Shown here piece after piece: positions 28,235 through 39,470 of a DNA stretch of 64,000 nt. Position 1 is the stretch's first letter, and each line of letters begins with the position of its first letter. The notes under the pieces were generated by a model, which was given only the letters and a program-made list of their open reading frames with translations, was not told the origin of the DNA and made no database searches. The stretch comes from Pseudomonas sp. P8_229 (GTDB lineage Bacteria > Pseudomonadota > Gammaproteobacteria > Pseudomonadales > Pseudomonadaceae), in the NCBI RefSeq assembly GCF_034008635.1, contig NZ_CP125378.1, positions 4,092,501 through 4,156,500 on the forward strand, in the 5' to 3' direction. The position numbers and the translations under genes are program-made.

Positions 28235-28571
28235 CAAACGGCAAAAGCCCGGGAACATTGGGCTTGGGGCGATTTTTATAGAGAATTCGATGCAGGCGGA
28301 CTTCCGACTTTAGCGGTGTCTGGACGGTCCGCCAAGGGCTTTTCGTCACTCTGCAAAATAAACTTAAAAAAACCGTCAAAGTACTTTTTTATGTCATGGG
28401 TTTTGGAGTATTACGAAGACAGACCGCCGAAACCTGCAACACAGGTGGCGTCTTCCAAGACCCGTTTGTTTGCAGTCACTTGAATCTCCGCAGGTGAGGT
28501 TTCGGCAGTCACTTCGAGGCGCAGCACCGCTCAGGTATTGCGTCGAATGGCTCCCACAAAGGTGACCGAGT
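28235..28571. other. 337-bp spacer forming a structured leader before phoH
   Basis: A weak hairpin AAGCCC/GGGCTT (28247-28267) then T-rich sequence may end the deacetylase-like transcript. Downstream two hairpins are seen: 28415-28455 and 28513-28547, described separately. No ORF of note lies here. Confidence 0.6.
28415..28455 (+). ncRNA. Nested hairpin in the phoH leader
   Basis: Three consecutive helices pair in order: GAAGA with TCTTC, CGCC with GGCG, and ACCTG with CAGGT, closing a CAACA loop, with small bulges on the 5' side only. It lies about 120 bases upstream of the PhoH start codon. A second hairpin at 28513-28547 (TTCGA...CGCA with TGCG TCGAA) is closer to the start. This could be a cis-acting leader or a small RNA; neither is proven. 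Confidence 0.4.
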
Positions 28572-29966
28572 ATGGATGATCACGGACGTAGCCCTTCTTC
28601 CAACCAGCCAATCCTTTATGTACTCGATACCAACGTATTGATTCACGATCCAAATGCCCTGCTGAATTTCGAAGAACACCACGTCGCGATCCCGATGACC
28701 GTGCTTGAGGAACTGGACAAGCTCAAGAGCGGCCATCACAGCGTTGCTGCCGAATGCCGTCAGGCTATCCGTCTGATTGACAAGACCCTGGGCGATGCCT
28801 CCCCCGAGGATGTCGAACTGGGCGTGCCGATCCAGCGCGGCAAGGGCGGGCCGAAGGGCTTGCTGTCAATTCTGATGAGCAAACAGGCCGAGTCGAGCCT
28901 GATTCTGCCCGAGCATCTGAACGACAACAAAATCATCAACCAGTTGATCGACCTGCACACCCGCGATCCAAAAAAGCCTGTGGTGCTGGTCACCAAAGAC
29001 ATCAACATGCGCCTCAAGGCGCGCGCCTGCGGCATTGATGCCGAGGATTACAGCACCGACCAACTGGTCGATGACGTGTCCCTGCTGCCCAATGGCTACC
29101 ACAACATGACTGGCTCTTTCTGGGACCGCGTGAGCAAGGTCGATACCCGTCAGGATCACGGCCGCACCTGGCATCAGGTGCAACTGATCGACAACCTGCC
29201 GGCGGTGCATATCAACGAGTTCATCATCGATGAACAGGGCTTTGTCGGCTGGATCAAGGAAATTCAGGAAGATCGGCTGCTGATTCTCGACCTGCACCAG
29301 GAACCGCTGCTGCACCAGGAAGCCTGGGGCCTCAAACCACGCGACATTTATCAGAGTCTGGCGCTATACGCGCTGCTGGATCCGGACATCCATCTGGTCA
29401 ATCTGTCGGGTGCGGCAGGTTCGGGTAAAACCATTCTGGCGCTGGCCGCTGCGATCGAGCAGACCATGGTCAGCAAGCGTTATCGCCGAATCATCGCGAC
29501 CCGCAGCGTGCAGGGCCTGGACCAGGAAATCGGCTTCCTGCCCGGCACCGAAGCGGAAAAAATGGAGCCGTGGCTGGGCGCCATTACCGACAACCTCGAA
29601 GCTTTGCACATGGATGACGAAAACACCCATGGCAGCGTCGATTACATCCTCAGCAAAGTGCCGTTGCAGTTCAAATCGCTCAACTACATTCGCGGTCGCA
29701 GCTTCCAGCAGAGCCTGATCCTGATCGACGAATGCCAGAACCTCACGCCGCACCAGATGAAAACCATCATCACCCGGGCGGGCGCTGGTTCCAAAGTGGT
29801 GTGCCTGGGCAACTTGGCACAGATCGATACCCCTTACCTGTCCGCGACCAGCTCCGGGCTGACCTACCTGACCGAACGCTTCAAGGATTTCCCGAACGGG
29901 GTGCACATCACCCTGCAGGGCGTGCCACGTTCGATTCTGGCCGAATACGCCGAATCGCATTTGTAA
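28572..29966 (+). CDS. PhoH2-type protein: PIN domain fused to PhoH ATPase
   Basis: This 464-residue protein has an N-terminal PIN ribonuclease domain (about residues 14-150) with acidic residues Asp19, Glu47 and Asp143 visible, followed by a PhoH ATPase domain with Walker A GAAGSGKT at 280-287 and Walker B LILIDECQN near 390. PhoH2 proteins are proposed to unwind and cleave RNA using ATP. A strong terminator follows. It is an isolated transcription unit with a structured upstream region. The cellular RNA target is unknown. Confidence 0.93.
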   Translation: MDDHGRSPSSNQPILYVLDTNVLIHDPNALLNFEEHHVAIPMTVLEELDKLKSGHHSVAAECRQAIRLIDKTLGDASPEDVELGVPIQRGKGGPKGLLSILMSKQAESSLILPEHLNDNKIINQLIDLHTRDPKKPVVLVTKDINMRLKARACGIDAEDYSTDQLVDDVSLLPNGYHNMTGSFWDRVSKVDTRQDHGRTWHQVQLIDNLPAVHINEFIIDEQGFVGWIKEIQEDRLLILDLHQEPLLHQEAWGLKPRDIYQSLALYALLDPDIHLVNLSGAAGSGKTILALAAAIEQTMVSKRYRRIIATRSVQGLDQEIGFLPGTEAEKMEPWLGAITDNLEALHMDDENTHGSVDYILSKVPLQFKSLNYIRGRSFQQSLILIDECQNLTPHQMKTIITRAGAGSKVVCLGNLAQIDTPYLSATSSGLTYLTERFKDFPNGVHITLQGVPRSILAEYAESHL

Positions 29967-29980
29967 CCCTTCAACCGAAG

Positions 29981-30010
29981 CCGGGCGGCCCGAAAGCCGC
30001 CCGGTTTTTT
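29981..30010 (+). terminator. Intrinsic terminator after phoH
   Basis: CCGGGCGGC and GCCGCCCGG pair around CCGAAA and are followed by six T residues, 15 bases after the stop. Confidence 0.92.
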
Positions 30011-30030
30011 ATGCCCTACGCAAATCAAAA

Positions 30031-30120
30031 TGCAGGAGTGAGCCTGCTCGCGATAGCGGTCGATCAGTGGACATCAATGTTGAATATCAGACCGCTATCG
30101 CGAGCAGGCTCACTTCTACA
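30031..30120. repeat. REPIN between phoH and moaC
   Basis: Inverted REP units GGAGTGAGCCTGCTCGCGAT and ATCGCGAGCAGGCTCACTTC, span 90 bp. Confidence 0.9.
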
Positions 30121-30204
30121 GGGGATAGTGGTGAACTCGTAATCAGGGATGCAGAAATTTGACTCGCAGGTTTACAATCCACGCTCCTGATCAGGAGTAA
30201 TCCC

Positions 30205-30678
30205 GTGCTGACTCATCTCGATTCCCAAGGTCGCGCCAACATGGTCGACGTCACCGAAAAAGCCGTGACGTTCCGTGAAGCGACGGCCCAGGCGCTGGTG
30301 CGCATGCTCCCCGAAACCCTGCAGATGATCGTCAGTGGCGGCCATCCCAAGGGTGATGTGTTTGCCGTGGCGCGTATCGCCGGCATTCAGGCAGCGAAGA
30401 AAACCAGTGATCTGATTCCCCTGTGCCACCCGCTGATGCTCACCGGCGTCAAAGTCGAGCTCAGTGCTGAAGGCGATGACAGTGTGCGCATCGTCGCGCG
30501 CTGCAAACTGTCCGGGCAGACCGGCGTCGAAATGGAAGCGCTGACCGCCGCCAGCGTCGCCGCCCTGACCCTCTACGACATGTGCAAAGCCGTCGATCGT
30601 GGCATGACCATCGAAAGCGTGCGCCTGCTGGAGAAGGTCGGCGGCAAGAGCGGGCATTTCCAGGCGGAGCAGCCATGA
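30205..30678 (+). CDS. moaC: MoaC, cyclic pyranopterin monophosphate synthase
   Basis: This 157-residue enzyme works with MoaA to build cyclic pyranopterin monophosphate, the first molybdenum-cofactor intermediate, from GTP. The family core '[22 protein letters not shown]' with the active-site lysine is seen, as well as the C-terminal '[22 protein letters not shown]'-like segment. The start is a GTG at 30205 with AGGAG seven bases upstream. The stop overlaps the moaD start (ATGA), indicating a coupled operon. MoaA is encoded elsewhere. Confidence 0.96.
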   Translation: MLTHLDSQGRANMVDVTEKAVTFREATAQALVRMLPETLQMIVSGGHPKGDVFAVARIAGIQAAKKTSDLIPLCHPLMLTGVKVELSAEGDDSVRIVARCKLSGQTGVEMEALTAASVAALTLYDMCKAVDRGMTIESVRLLEKVGGKSGHFQAEQP

Positions 30679-30917
30679 AGCTGACGGTGAAGTTTTTTGC
30701 CCGTTACCGTGAAGCGCTGGGCGTGGATTCGGTGGCGGTCGAAGGTGATTTCGCCACCGTCGATGACGTGCGCGCACTGCTCGTGCAACGTGGCGGTGCC
30801 GAGGTGTTGAGCGAACAGAACCTGATGTGCGCCCGCAACGAAGACCTGTGCCAGCTCGACGAGCCGGTGAGTGACGGCGACGAAGTGGCGTTTTTTCCCA
30901 CCGTGACCGGAGGCTGA
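30675..30917 (+). CDS. moaD: MoaD, small subunit of molybdopterin synthase
   Basis: This 80-residue ubiquitin-like sulfur carrier ends in the required Gly-Gly (…TVTGG), whose thiocarboxylate donates sulfur to make molybdopterin. It begins [16 protein letters not shown], typical for MoaD. The ATG overlaps the moaC stop. Three bases separate its stop from moaE, its large-subunit partner. Confidence 0.94.
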   Translation: MKLTVKFFARYREALGVDSVAVEGDFATVDDVRALLVQRGGAEVLSEQNLMCARNEDLCQLDEPVSDGDEVAFFPTVTGG

Positions 30918-30920
30918 GCC

Positions 30921-31373
30921 ATGGCGATTCGTGTGCAGTGCGCGGCGTTCGATCCCGGTGCTGAAGTCAACGCGATGCACGCGGCCAACGTCGGCGTCGG
31001 CGCGGTAGTGAGTTTTGTCGGCTACGTGCGCGACTTCAATGACGGGCTGGACGTGGCCGGGATGTTTCTCGAGCACTACCCGGGCATGACCGAAAAAGCC
31101 CTGGGCAAGATCACCGTTGAGGCCGAACAGCGTTGGCCACTGTTGAAGCTGGAAGTGTTGCACCGCATCGGCGCGCTGGAGCCGGGTGAGCCGATCGTGT
31201 TTGTCGGTGCAGCCAGTGCCCATCGTCAGGCCGCTTTCGATGCCTGCGCCTTTGTCATGGACTACCTGAAAACCCGCGCGCCGTTCTGGAAGAAAGAAAA
31301 CACCAGCGACGGCCCGCGCTGGGTTGAAGGGCGGGACAGTGATCACGCCGCAGCCGATCGCTGGAAGAAATAA
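30921..31373 (+). CDS. moaE: MoaE, large subunit of molybdopterin synthase
   Basis: This 150-residue catalytic subunit inserts two sulfurs from MoaD into cyclic pyranopterin monophosphate. It shows the family segments 'GAVVSFVGYVRDFNDG', 'LEHYPGMTEKAL' and the catalytic lysine region 'APFWKKENTSDGPRWVEG' near the C-terminus. It is the last gene of moaC-moaD-moaE. A REPIN follows 25 bases after the stop. Confidence 0.96.
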   Translation: MAIRVQCAAFDPGAEVNAMHAANVGVGAVVSFVGYVRDFNDGLDVAGMFLEHYPGMTEKALGKITVEAEQRWPLLKLEVLHRIGALEPGEPIVFVGAASAHRQAAFDACAFVMDYLKTRAPFWKKENTSDGPRWVEGRDSDHAAADRWKK

Positions 31374-31397
31374 AACCCGCGTCGTCCTCAAGTCAGT

Positions 31398-31465
31398 CAT
31401 CGCGATCAGGCTCACTCCTGCAGTTGGAATGCGTTCCCCTGTAGGAGTGAGCCTGCTCGCGATGG
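31398..31465. repeat. REP pair after moaE
   Basis: ATCGCGATCAGGCTCACTCC (one changed base) and GGAGTGAGCCTGCTCGCGAT are inverted around a short spacer. Confidence 0.85.
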
Positions 31466-31520
31466 CGTCATTCGCCACACAACAATATCCTGACTCTCTG
31501 CCCAATTGACGGTTTGTACG

Positions 31521-31538
31521 TAAAAGTCCAGTATGGAT
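31521..31538. promoter_or_regulatory. TAAAAGTCCA motif upstream of the binding-protein gene, candidate DauR operator
   Basis: TAAAAGTCCAGTATGGAT is itself a near palindrome (AAAGTCCA, GTA, TGGATTT). It matches 14 of 18 bases of the sequence in front of dauB (35584-35601, minus strand). The shared site suggests one regulator, most simply DauR. Confidence 0.45.
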
Positions 31539-31614
31539 TTACAAGTATAAAAAAGCCGTTCCAGCTCTTTTCTTCTGTCTTGCCAAACCAACAACAACCC
31601 GCGAGAGAACGAAC

Positions 31615-32391
31615 ATGAAGAAACTCCCCCTCATCACCGGTCTGGCCCTGAGCCTGTTGGCGTGCACCAGCGTGTTTGCCGCCGAGAAAACCCTGCGCAT
31701 CGGCATCGAGGCCGCCTATCCGCCATTCGCCTCGAAAACCGACAAGGGTGAAATCGTCGGTTTCGACTACGACATCGGCAATGCCCTGTGCGTGCAGATG
31801 AAGGCCAAGTGTGTGTGGGTCGAGGGTGAGTTCGATGGCCTGATTCCTTCGCTGAAAGTGAAGAAAATCGACATGGCCCTGTCGTCGATGACCATCAACG
31901 AGGATCGCAAGAAGTCGGTGGATTTCACCCACAAGTACTACTTCACCTCATCGCGACTGGTGATGAAGGACGGCGCCACGGTGGATGACCAGTACGCCAG
32001 CCTCAAGGGCAAGAACGTCGGCGTGCAGCGCGCCACCACTACCGATCGTTATGCCACCGAGGTGTTTGAGCCGAAGGGCATTAACGTCAAGCGCTACAGC
32101 AACAACGAAGAGATCTACATGGACCTGGCGGCCGGGCGCCTCGATGCGATTTTCGCCGACACCATTCCGCTGACGGACTTCCTGTCGATGCCGCGTGGCA
32201 AGGGCTATGCGTTTGTCGGGCCTGAGTTGAAGGATCCAAAGTACGTGGGCGAGGGCGCGGGGATTGCGGTGCGCAAGGGCAATACTGAACTGGTCAGCGA
32301 GTTGAACACGGCCATCGACGGGATCCGTGCGAGTGGCGAGTATCAGAAGATCTCCCAGAAGTATTTCAAGTCCGACATCTACGGCGACTGA
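31615..32391 (+). CDS. Periplasmic basic-amino-acid binding protein (ArgT/HisJ family)
   Basis: This 258-residue solute-binding protein has a signal peptide (about residues 1-22, ending VFA). The type 3 SBP fold is recognisable from '[33 protein letters not shown]' and '[29 protein letters not shown]', which match lysine/arginine/ornithine binders. No permease or ATPase is adjacent, so it must share a transporter. In P. aeruginosa a similar gene (PA3865) adjoins dauR, as here, implying D- or L-arginine supply. Its last 43 bases are duplicated downstream at 32456-32498. Confidence 0.9.
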   Translation: MKKLPLITGLALSLLACTSVFAAEKTLRIGIEAAYPPFASKTDKGEIVGFDYDIGNALCVQMKAKCVWVEGEFDGLIPSLKVKKIDMALSSMTINEDRKKSVDFTHKYYFTSSRLVMKDGATVDDQYASLKGKNVGVQRATTTDRYATEVFEPKGINVKRYSNNEEIYMDLAAGRLDAIFADTIPLTDFLSMPRGKGYAFVGPELKDPKYVGEGAGIAVRKGNTELVSELNTAIDGIRASGEYQKISQKYFKSDIYGD

Positions 32392-32498
32392 TAGCCCGCC
32401 TTCGGGAGCAAGCCCCCTCCCACAGGGGAACGCATTCCAATGTGGGAGACTTCCGAGAAGTATTTCAAGTCTGACATCTACGGCGACTGATGGCCCGC
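32357..32498. repeat. Direct duplication of the binding-protein gene's 3' end
   Basis: Bases 32357-32399 and 32456-32498 match at 41 of 43 positions and are 99 bases apart. Each encodes the C-terminal [10 protein letters not shown] and stop plus the following GCCCGC. A REP-like pair lies between them (32401-32446). Confidence 0.9.
32401..32446. repeat. REP-like remnant pair between the duplicated segments
   Basis: TTCGGGAGCAAGCCCCCTCC and the short facing arm TGTGGGAG are degenerate REP sequences. Confidence 0.65.
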
Positions 32499-32519
32499 TA
32501 TCGTCGGAACGCCGCCCGG

Positions 32520-32582
32520 AGCCGGCTCACTCCTGCATGGGATCGCATTTCAAATGTAGGAGCGAGCCTGCTCGCGATGGGG
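32520..32582. repeat. REP pair before the dauR stop
   Basis: GCCGGCTCACTCCTGCA (degenerate) faces TGTAGGAGCGAGCCTGCTCG across a short spacer. It separates the convergent binding-protein and dauR genes. Confidence 0.8.
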
Positions 32583-32610
32583 CCAGATCAGGTAATACAC
32601 CTGCTGGATC

Positions 32611-33237
32611 CTAGCCCTTCAATTCCTTCAAATGCTTGTACACCGTCGCCCGCCCCATGTTCAGCACGTTGGCCACATAGTTCGAGGCGCTCTTGCCCTT
32701 GAATGCGCCTTCGGCGTGCAGTGCCAGTACCAGCTCACGCTTGTGGTCGCGGGTCAGTAGATTCAGGCTCAGTTGGCGCTCGCGCAGCCAGGCGTGGAGG
32801 AAGGTGTTGATGCGTTCCTGCCAGTCATCGCGAAACAGTGAGTCCGGTTGCGGGATCAGCTTGCTCGGTGACAGGAACAGGTCCAGCGCAGCCTTGGCAT
32901 TCTCGAACAGCGAAATATTCAGGTTGATGCACAGTACCGCCAGCGGCCGCTGTTCGCCGTCGCGCAGTACCGTGCTCAGGCTGCGAATCTTCTGGCCGTC
33001 CCAATTGAGCTTTTCATACGGGCCGATATTGCGGTCGCTGACATCCTCGCTGAGCATGTCTTCAAGTGATGAATCGTCGCCGATCTCGCGTTTGGACAGG
33101 TTGTTGGCGATGTAGTCGACTTTCTGCGTGCGCAAGTCGTGCAGCACCACTTCGGCGTGCGGAAAGAACAGCGTGGCGATGGCGTCGGCGACGGCACGGA
33201 AGTTATCCAGTGCCGGATCGAATTCGGGGGCGGTCAT
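32611..33237 (-). CDS. dauR: DauR-like transcriptional regulator (YheO PAS + HTH)
   Basis: This 208-residue protein has an N-terminal YheO-type PAS-like domain (about residues 10-120, including 'LFFPHAEVVLHDLRTQKVDYIANNLSKREIGDDS') and a C-terminal helix-turn-helix (about 165-208, 'GKSASNYVANVLNMGRATVYKHLKEL'). In P. aeruginosa DauR represses dauBAR and responds to D-arginine metabolism. The ATG at 33237 has GGAG ten bases upstream; the frame extends 27 codons further without support. It is the third gene after dauB and dauA, same order as in P. aeruginosa. Confidence 0.9.
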   Translation of the reverse strand: MTAPEFDPALDNFRAVADAIATLFFPHAEVVLHDLRTQKVDYIANNLSKREIGDDSSLEDMLSEDVSDRNIGPYEKLNWDGQKIRSLSTVLRDGEQRPLAVLCINLNISLFENAKAALDLFLSPSKLIPQPDSLFRDDWQERINTFLHAWLRERQLSLNLLTRDHKRELVLALHAEGAFKGKSASNYVANVLNMGRATVYKHLKELKG

Positions 33238-33330
33238 GATTGTGGAGCTCCAGGCGGCGTCAACGCCCCCGTGAACAGGGGGCGCTGCGAGTGTGCCGCA
33301 ATCCGTTGGGCGCGTCATCCGCGAGGGTGC

Positions 33331-34592
<1,262 letters not shown>

Positions 34593-34605
34593 GGGATATG
34601 TGGTG

Positions 34606-35550
34606 TTAGTGGGTTAAGTGATAAACCGCATTGGCCAGCGCAATGTCTTCCAGGCCCAGGCCTATTGAACGGAAAAACACGTGACGATCGTAACCGGGGC
34701 GCGGCACTTTCTCGCTGAGCAGATCGGCAAGGTCACCGACAATCGCAGCCTTGTCCCAGCCATGCTGTTCAGTGGCGATCAACATCTCACCCGCCGAGCC
34801 TGGCGTGGTCAGACGGTAGTCACAGAACACCTGCATGTCGTTCAGACGCTGCGGCGGCACTTCATGGGCGCGCGGGGCGTTGGTGCTGATCGAGGTGATC
34901 AGCGCCGGTTTGCTCAAGGTGGCCGGGTCGATCACCGGGCCTGCGGACGACGTGCAGAGCATGATCACGTCGGCCCCGGCGAGGGCGGTTTCGCGGCTGT
35001 CGGCAATCTTCAGCCCGGGGAAGATCTGTTTCAACAGCGCTTGGGTTTCAGCGTCTTCAGGCAGGTTCGGCGAATACATGCTGATGCTCTGCCAGTCACG
35101 CAGACCTTTCACATAATGCAGATGCGCCTGAGCGACCTTGCCGCTGCCGATGATCGCCAGTCGTGAAGCCTTCAGCGGAGCGAGGGCATCCACCGCCACC
35201 GCCGTGGTCGCGGCGGTACGCGCGGTAGTCAACTGACCGGCATCGCACAGCAGCAACGGCTGACCGGTTTGCATTGACATCAACAGGGTCCACGCCGTCA
35301 CCAGCGGCCCCTGTTCGCGGACGATGTACGGCGACGTCTTGACCCCGTACACGCCGTCTTCGGCCAGCACGCCCAGGTAATTGATGAAGTCGCCGGCACC
35401 CTGCGGGAATTCCACCAGTTGTTGCGCCGGTTGCACGGCGTGGCCGGCCGCGAGGTCACGAAACAGTTTGCGCAGGATCTGCGGCACATCGATGCGCGTC
35501 AGCAGCTCGCGAGCCTGATGTTGGTCAATCACGTAGGGCGTACTGGGCAT
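34606..35550 (-). CDS. dauB: DauB, NAD(P)H-dependent iminoarginine reductase (ornithine cyclodeaminase family)
   Basis: This 314-residue protein of the ornithine cyclodeaminase/mu-crystallin family reduces iminoarginine from DauA to L-arginine, completing racemisation of D-arginine. A dinucleotide-binding GSGKVAQAH lies near residues 136-144, preceded by [13 protein letters not shown] 'VKTSPYIVREQGPL'. The order dauB-dauA-dauR is conserved with P. aeruginosa. Its promoter region carries a motif shared with the binding-protein gene. Other family members are cyclodeaminases or alanine dehydrogenases; context favours DauB. Confidence 0.9.
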   Translation of the reverse strand: MPSTPYVIDQHQARELLTRIDVPQILRKLFRDLAAGHAVQPAQQLVEFPQGAGDFINYLGVLAEDGVYGVKTSPYIVREQGPLVTAWTLLMSMQTGQPLLLCDAGQLTTARTAATTAVAVDALAPLKASRLAIIGSGKVAQAHLHYVKGLRDWQSISMYSPNLPEDAETQALLKQIFPGLKIADSRETALAGADVIMLCTSSAGPVIDPATLSKPALITSISTNAPRAHEVPPQRLNDMQVFCDYRLTTPGSAGEMLIATEQHGWDKAAIVGDLADLLSEKVPRPGYDRHVFFRSIGLGLEDIALANAVYHLTH

Positions 35551-35565
35551 GTCAGGCTCCGGGGT

Positions 35566-35602
35566 CTAAAAGTAAACTAATTTGTCTATTATGGACTTTT
35601 AG
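35566..35602 (-). promoter_or_regulatory. dauB operator candidate (TAAAAGTCCA motif plus inverted CTAAAAGT arms)
   Basis: On the minus strand TAAAAGTCCATAATAGAC (35601-35584) matches the binding-protein promoter motif. CTAAAAGT at 35566-35573 and ACTTTTAG at 35595-35602 form an 8-bp inverted repeat overlapping it. It sits 16-52 bases upstream of the dauB start. Confidence 0.5.
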
Positions 35603-35636
35603 TTGTCTCTCGCAAGCACCTGATGAAATGCCGGGC

Positions 35637-35676
35637 GAAAAAAAAGCGCAGTCGTTGCCGGCTGCGCTTTTCTTTT
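35637..35676 (-). terminator. Intrinsic terminator of rhlB
   Basis: Arms GCGCAGCCGGCAACG and its partner ending CTGCGC form a hairpin with eight T residues on the minus strand. T/A runs flank both sides, so it could also act on the opposite strand. Confidence 0.88.
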
Positions 35677-35685
35677 AAACGTCGC

Positions 35686-37152
35686 TTACTGCGGACGCTT
35701 GCGCTCAACCGCACGCAACAGGTGCGTCGGTGGCGTTTCGCAGCTGATCTTGCGACCGAGCTTCTCTTCGATGGACGGCAGCTGGTAGGAGTCGTCCTCG
35801 CCGGCGAAGCTGATCGACACGCCGTCAGCGCCTGCACGACCGGTGCGGCCGATGCGGTGCACGTAGTCGTCCGGTACTTCCGGCAGGGTGAAGTTGATCA
35901 CGTGGCTGATGCCGTCGATGTGAATACCGCGACCGGCCACGTCGGTGGCGACCAGTACGCGGATCTTGCCTTCGCGGAAGCCTTCAAGGGTCTTGATGCG
36001 TTTGTGTTGCGGCACGTCGCCGGACAGTTGCGCGGCGTTGATGCCGTCACGCACCAGGCGCTCTTCGATACGGCGTACTTCGTCCTTGCGGTTGGCAAAC
36101 ACGATCACCCGCTCCCAACCGTTGTCGTTGACCAGGTTGAACAGCAGTTTGTATTTGTCGGCAGCGGCCACTGCATAGATGTGCTGCTCGACGTTTTCGT
36201 TGGCCACGTTGGTGACTTCGATTTCGACGATCGCAGGGTCGGTGGTCCACTGCTTGGCCAGGTTCATCACGTCTTCGGTGAAGGTCGCGGAGAACAGCAG
36301 AGTCTGGCGTTCGCTTTTCGGCGGGGTCTGGCGAATGATCTGCCGCACTTGCGGGATGAAGCCCATGTCGAGCATGCGGTCGGCTTCGTCCAGCACCATC
36401 ACTTCGACCATGTCCAGGTGCACGTCGCCACGCTGGTTGAAGTCGAGCAGACGGCCCGGGGTGGCGACAAGAATGTCGCAGTGACGCGCTTCGAGGTGCT
36501 TGAGCTGCTTGTCGAAGTCCATGCCGCCAACGAACGTCATCACGTTGAGGCCGGTGTATTTGGTCAGGTCAGCGGCGTCCTTGGCGATCTGCACCACCAG
36601 CTCGCGGGTCGGCGCGATGATCAGCGCACGGGGTTCGCCCATGTAGCGTTCTTTCGGCGGCGGGGTCTGCAGCAACTGGGTGATGATCGAGATCAGGAAC
36701 GCGGCCGTCTTGCCGGTACCGGTCTGCGCGCGGCCGATGGCGTCTTTGCCGGCGAGGGTGAAACCCAGCACCTGCGCCTGGATCGGCGTGCAGTACGGAA
36801 AGCCCAGGTCCTGAATGGCGTGCATCAGTTCCGGAGCGAGTTTGAAATCGTGGAAGCGGGTCTTGCCTTCCTGGGGGTCGACGACGAAATCTTCGAGTTT
36901 CCAGGGAATGACCGGTGCCTTGGGCTTCGGTTCGCGACGCGGGCGGGCCGGTTTCGGCGCTTCGGCGCTGACAGGTTCGGCGGCGGTAGCGGGTTGCGGC
37001 TCAGGCTTGGGTGTCGCTACCGGAGCCGGATGTTCAGCCTTGGGAGCCTCGCTGCGAGGGCCGGGGGCGTGCGACGGCGCACTGGGGACTGGCGCGAGCT
37101 GCTCAGCCTCGCTTTTACCGAACATTTTCTTGAGTGCTTTGAGCACGGTCAT
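35686..37152 (-). CDS. rhlB: RhlB-type DEAD-box RNA helicase
   Basis: This 488-residue ATP-dependent RNA helicase has a long Pro/Ala/Lys-rich disordered N-terminus (residues 1-85) before the core. Core motifs read [10 protein letters not shown] (Walker A), [22 protein letters not shown] (DEAD), FSATF (SAT) and [10 protein letters not shown]. RhlB unwinds RNA and in many proteobacteria works with RNase E. The gene lies next to dauB in the same way as PA3861 next to PA3862. The start [15 protein letters not shown] is typical for pseudomonad RhlB. Its own terminator follows. Confidence 0.93.
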   Translation of the reverse strand: MTVLKALKKMFGKSEAEQLAPVPSAPSHAPGPRSEAPKAEHPAPVATPKPEPQPATAAEPVSAEAPKPARPRREPKPKAPVIPWKLEDFVVDPQEGKTRFHDFKLAPELMHAIQDLGFPYCTPIQAQVLGFTLAGKDAIGRAQTGTGKTAAFLISIITQLLQTPPPKERYMGEPRALIIAPTRELVVQIAKDAADLTKYTGLNVMTFVGGMDFDKQLKHLEARHCDILVATPGRLLDFNQRGDVHLDMVEVMVLDEADRMLDMGFIPQVRQIIRQTPPKSERQTLLFSATFTEDVMNLAKQWTTDPAIVEIEVTNVANENVEQHIYAVAAADKYKLLFNLVNDNGWERVIVFANRKDEVRRIEERLVRDGINAAQLSGDVPQHKRIKTLEGFREGKIRVLVATDVAGRGIHIDGISHVINFTLPEVPDDYVHRIGRTGRAGADGVSISFAGEDDSYQLPSIEEKLGRKISCETPPTHLLRAVERKRPQ

Positions 37153-37248
37153 CTCATCAATTGGTTAAGGAATGTACGCCGGCCAGTGTAATGCAAGAAA
37201 CGGGCGCGGCGTAGTGGGATGATCAAAGGGGTCCGCTGAGCGGCCGAA

Positions 37249-38373
<1,125 letters not shown>

Positions 38374-39405
38374 ATGAAGATGTTGAAATCCACTCTGGCG
38401 GTCGTGACTGCAGCAGCAGTACTCGGCGTCAGCGGGTTCGCTCAGGCGGGTGCAACCCTGGATGCCGTGCAGAAGAAAGGTTTCGTGCAGTGTGGCGTGA
38501 GCGACGGTCTGCCGGGCTTCTCGGTACCGGACGCCTCGGGCAAGATCCTCGGGATCGACGCTGACGTCTGCCGCGCTGTAGCCGCTGCCGTATTCGGCGA
38601 CGCCAACAAGGTCAAGTTCAGCCAGTTGAACGCCAAGGAGCGCTTCACCGCGCTGCAGTCCGGCGAAATCGACCTGCTTTCGCGCAACACCACCATGACC
38701 AGCTCGCGTGACGCCGGCATGGGGCTGAAATTCCCGGGCTTCATTACTTACTACGACGGCGTGGGCTTCCTGGCCAACAACAAGCTGGGCGTGAAAAGTG
38801 CCAAGGAACTGGACGGTGCAACCATCTGCATCCAGGCCGGTACCACCACCGAGCTGAACGTCTCCGACTACTTCCGCGCCAACGGCCTGAAGTACACCCC
38901 GATCACCTTCGACACCTCCGATGAAAGCGCCAAGTCGCTGGAATCCGGTCGTTGCGACGTGCTGACCTCCGACAAGTCGCAGTTGTATGCACAGCGCAGC
39001 AAACTGGCCTCGCCAAAAGACTACGTGGTGCTGCCGGAAACCATTTCCAAGGAACCGCTGGGCCCGGTCGTGCGTAACGGCGACGACGAGTGGCTGGCGA
39101 TCGTTCGCTGGGTTGGCTACGCGCTGCTGAACACTGAAGAAGCCGGCGTGACGTCGAAAAACGTGCTGGAAGAAGCCAAGTCCACCAAGAACCCGGATGT
39201 CGCTCGTCTGCTGGGTGCTGACGGTGAATATGGCAAGGACCTGAAACTGCCGAAGGACTGGGTTGTGAAAATCGTTTCGCAGGTCGGTAACTACGGTGAA
39301 ATCTTCGAGAAAAACCTCGGCAAGGGCACTCCGCTGGAAATCGACCGTGGCCTGAACGCGCTGTGGACCAACGGCGGCATTCAGTACGCACCACCAGTGC
39401 GCTAA
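38374..39405 (+). CDS. aapJ: AapJ, general L-amino-acid binding protein
   Basis: This 343-residue periplasmic SBP has a signal peptide (about residues 1-25, ending AQA). It is longer than ArgT-type binders, as the AapJ/BztA group is. Family segments include 'LDAVQKKGFVQCGVSDGLPGFSVPDASGKILGIDADVCRAVAAAVFGD' and 'NTTMTSSRDAGMGLKF'. It binds many L-amino acids and feeds AapQMP. A hairpin follows the gene (39417-39437), a usual means of giving the binding protein more mRNA than the permease genes. Confidence 0.95.
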   Translation: MKMLKSTLAVVTAAAVLGVSGFAQAGATLDAVQKKGFVQCGVSDGLPGFSVPDASGKILGIDADVCRAVAAAVFGDANKVKFSQLNAKERFTALQSGEIDLLSRNTTMTSSRDAGMGLKFPGFITYYDGVGFLANNKLGVKSAKELDGATICIQAGTTTELNVSDYFRANGLKYTPITFDTSDESAKSLESGRCDVLTSDKSQLYAQRSKLASPKDYVVLPETISKEPLGPVVRNGDDEWLAIVRWVGYALLNTEEAGVTSKNVLEEAKSTKNPDVARLLGADGEYGKDLKLPKDWVVKIVSQVGNYGEIFEKNLGKGTPLEIDRGLNALWTNGGIQYAPPVR

Positions 39406-39416
39406 TGGATCTATCG

Positions 39417-39437
39417 CCCGGCGGGCCAACCGCCGGG
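39417..39437 (+). promoter_or_regulatory. Intercistronic hairpin aapJ-aapQ
   Basis: CCCGGCGG and CCGCCGGG pair perfectly around GCCAA, without a T-run. It probably protects the aapJ transcript or attenuates readthrough. Confidence 0.7.
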
Positions 39438-39470
39438 TGATGTTCTGTTCCATTTCTTGCGGGGCACTTC

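Noticed and set aside
30159..30178. TTGACT and TACAAT before moaC as a promoter
   Set aside because: The two hexamers are only eight bases apart, too close to act as a -35/-10 pair.
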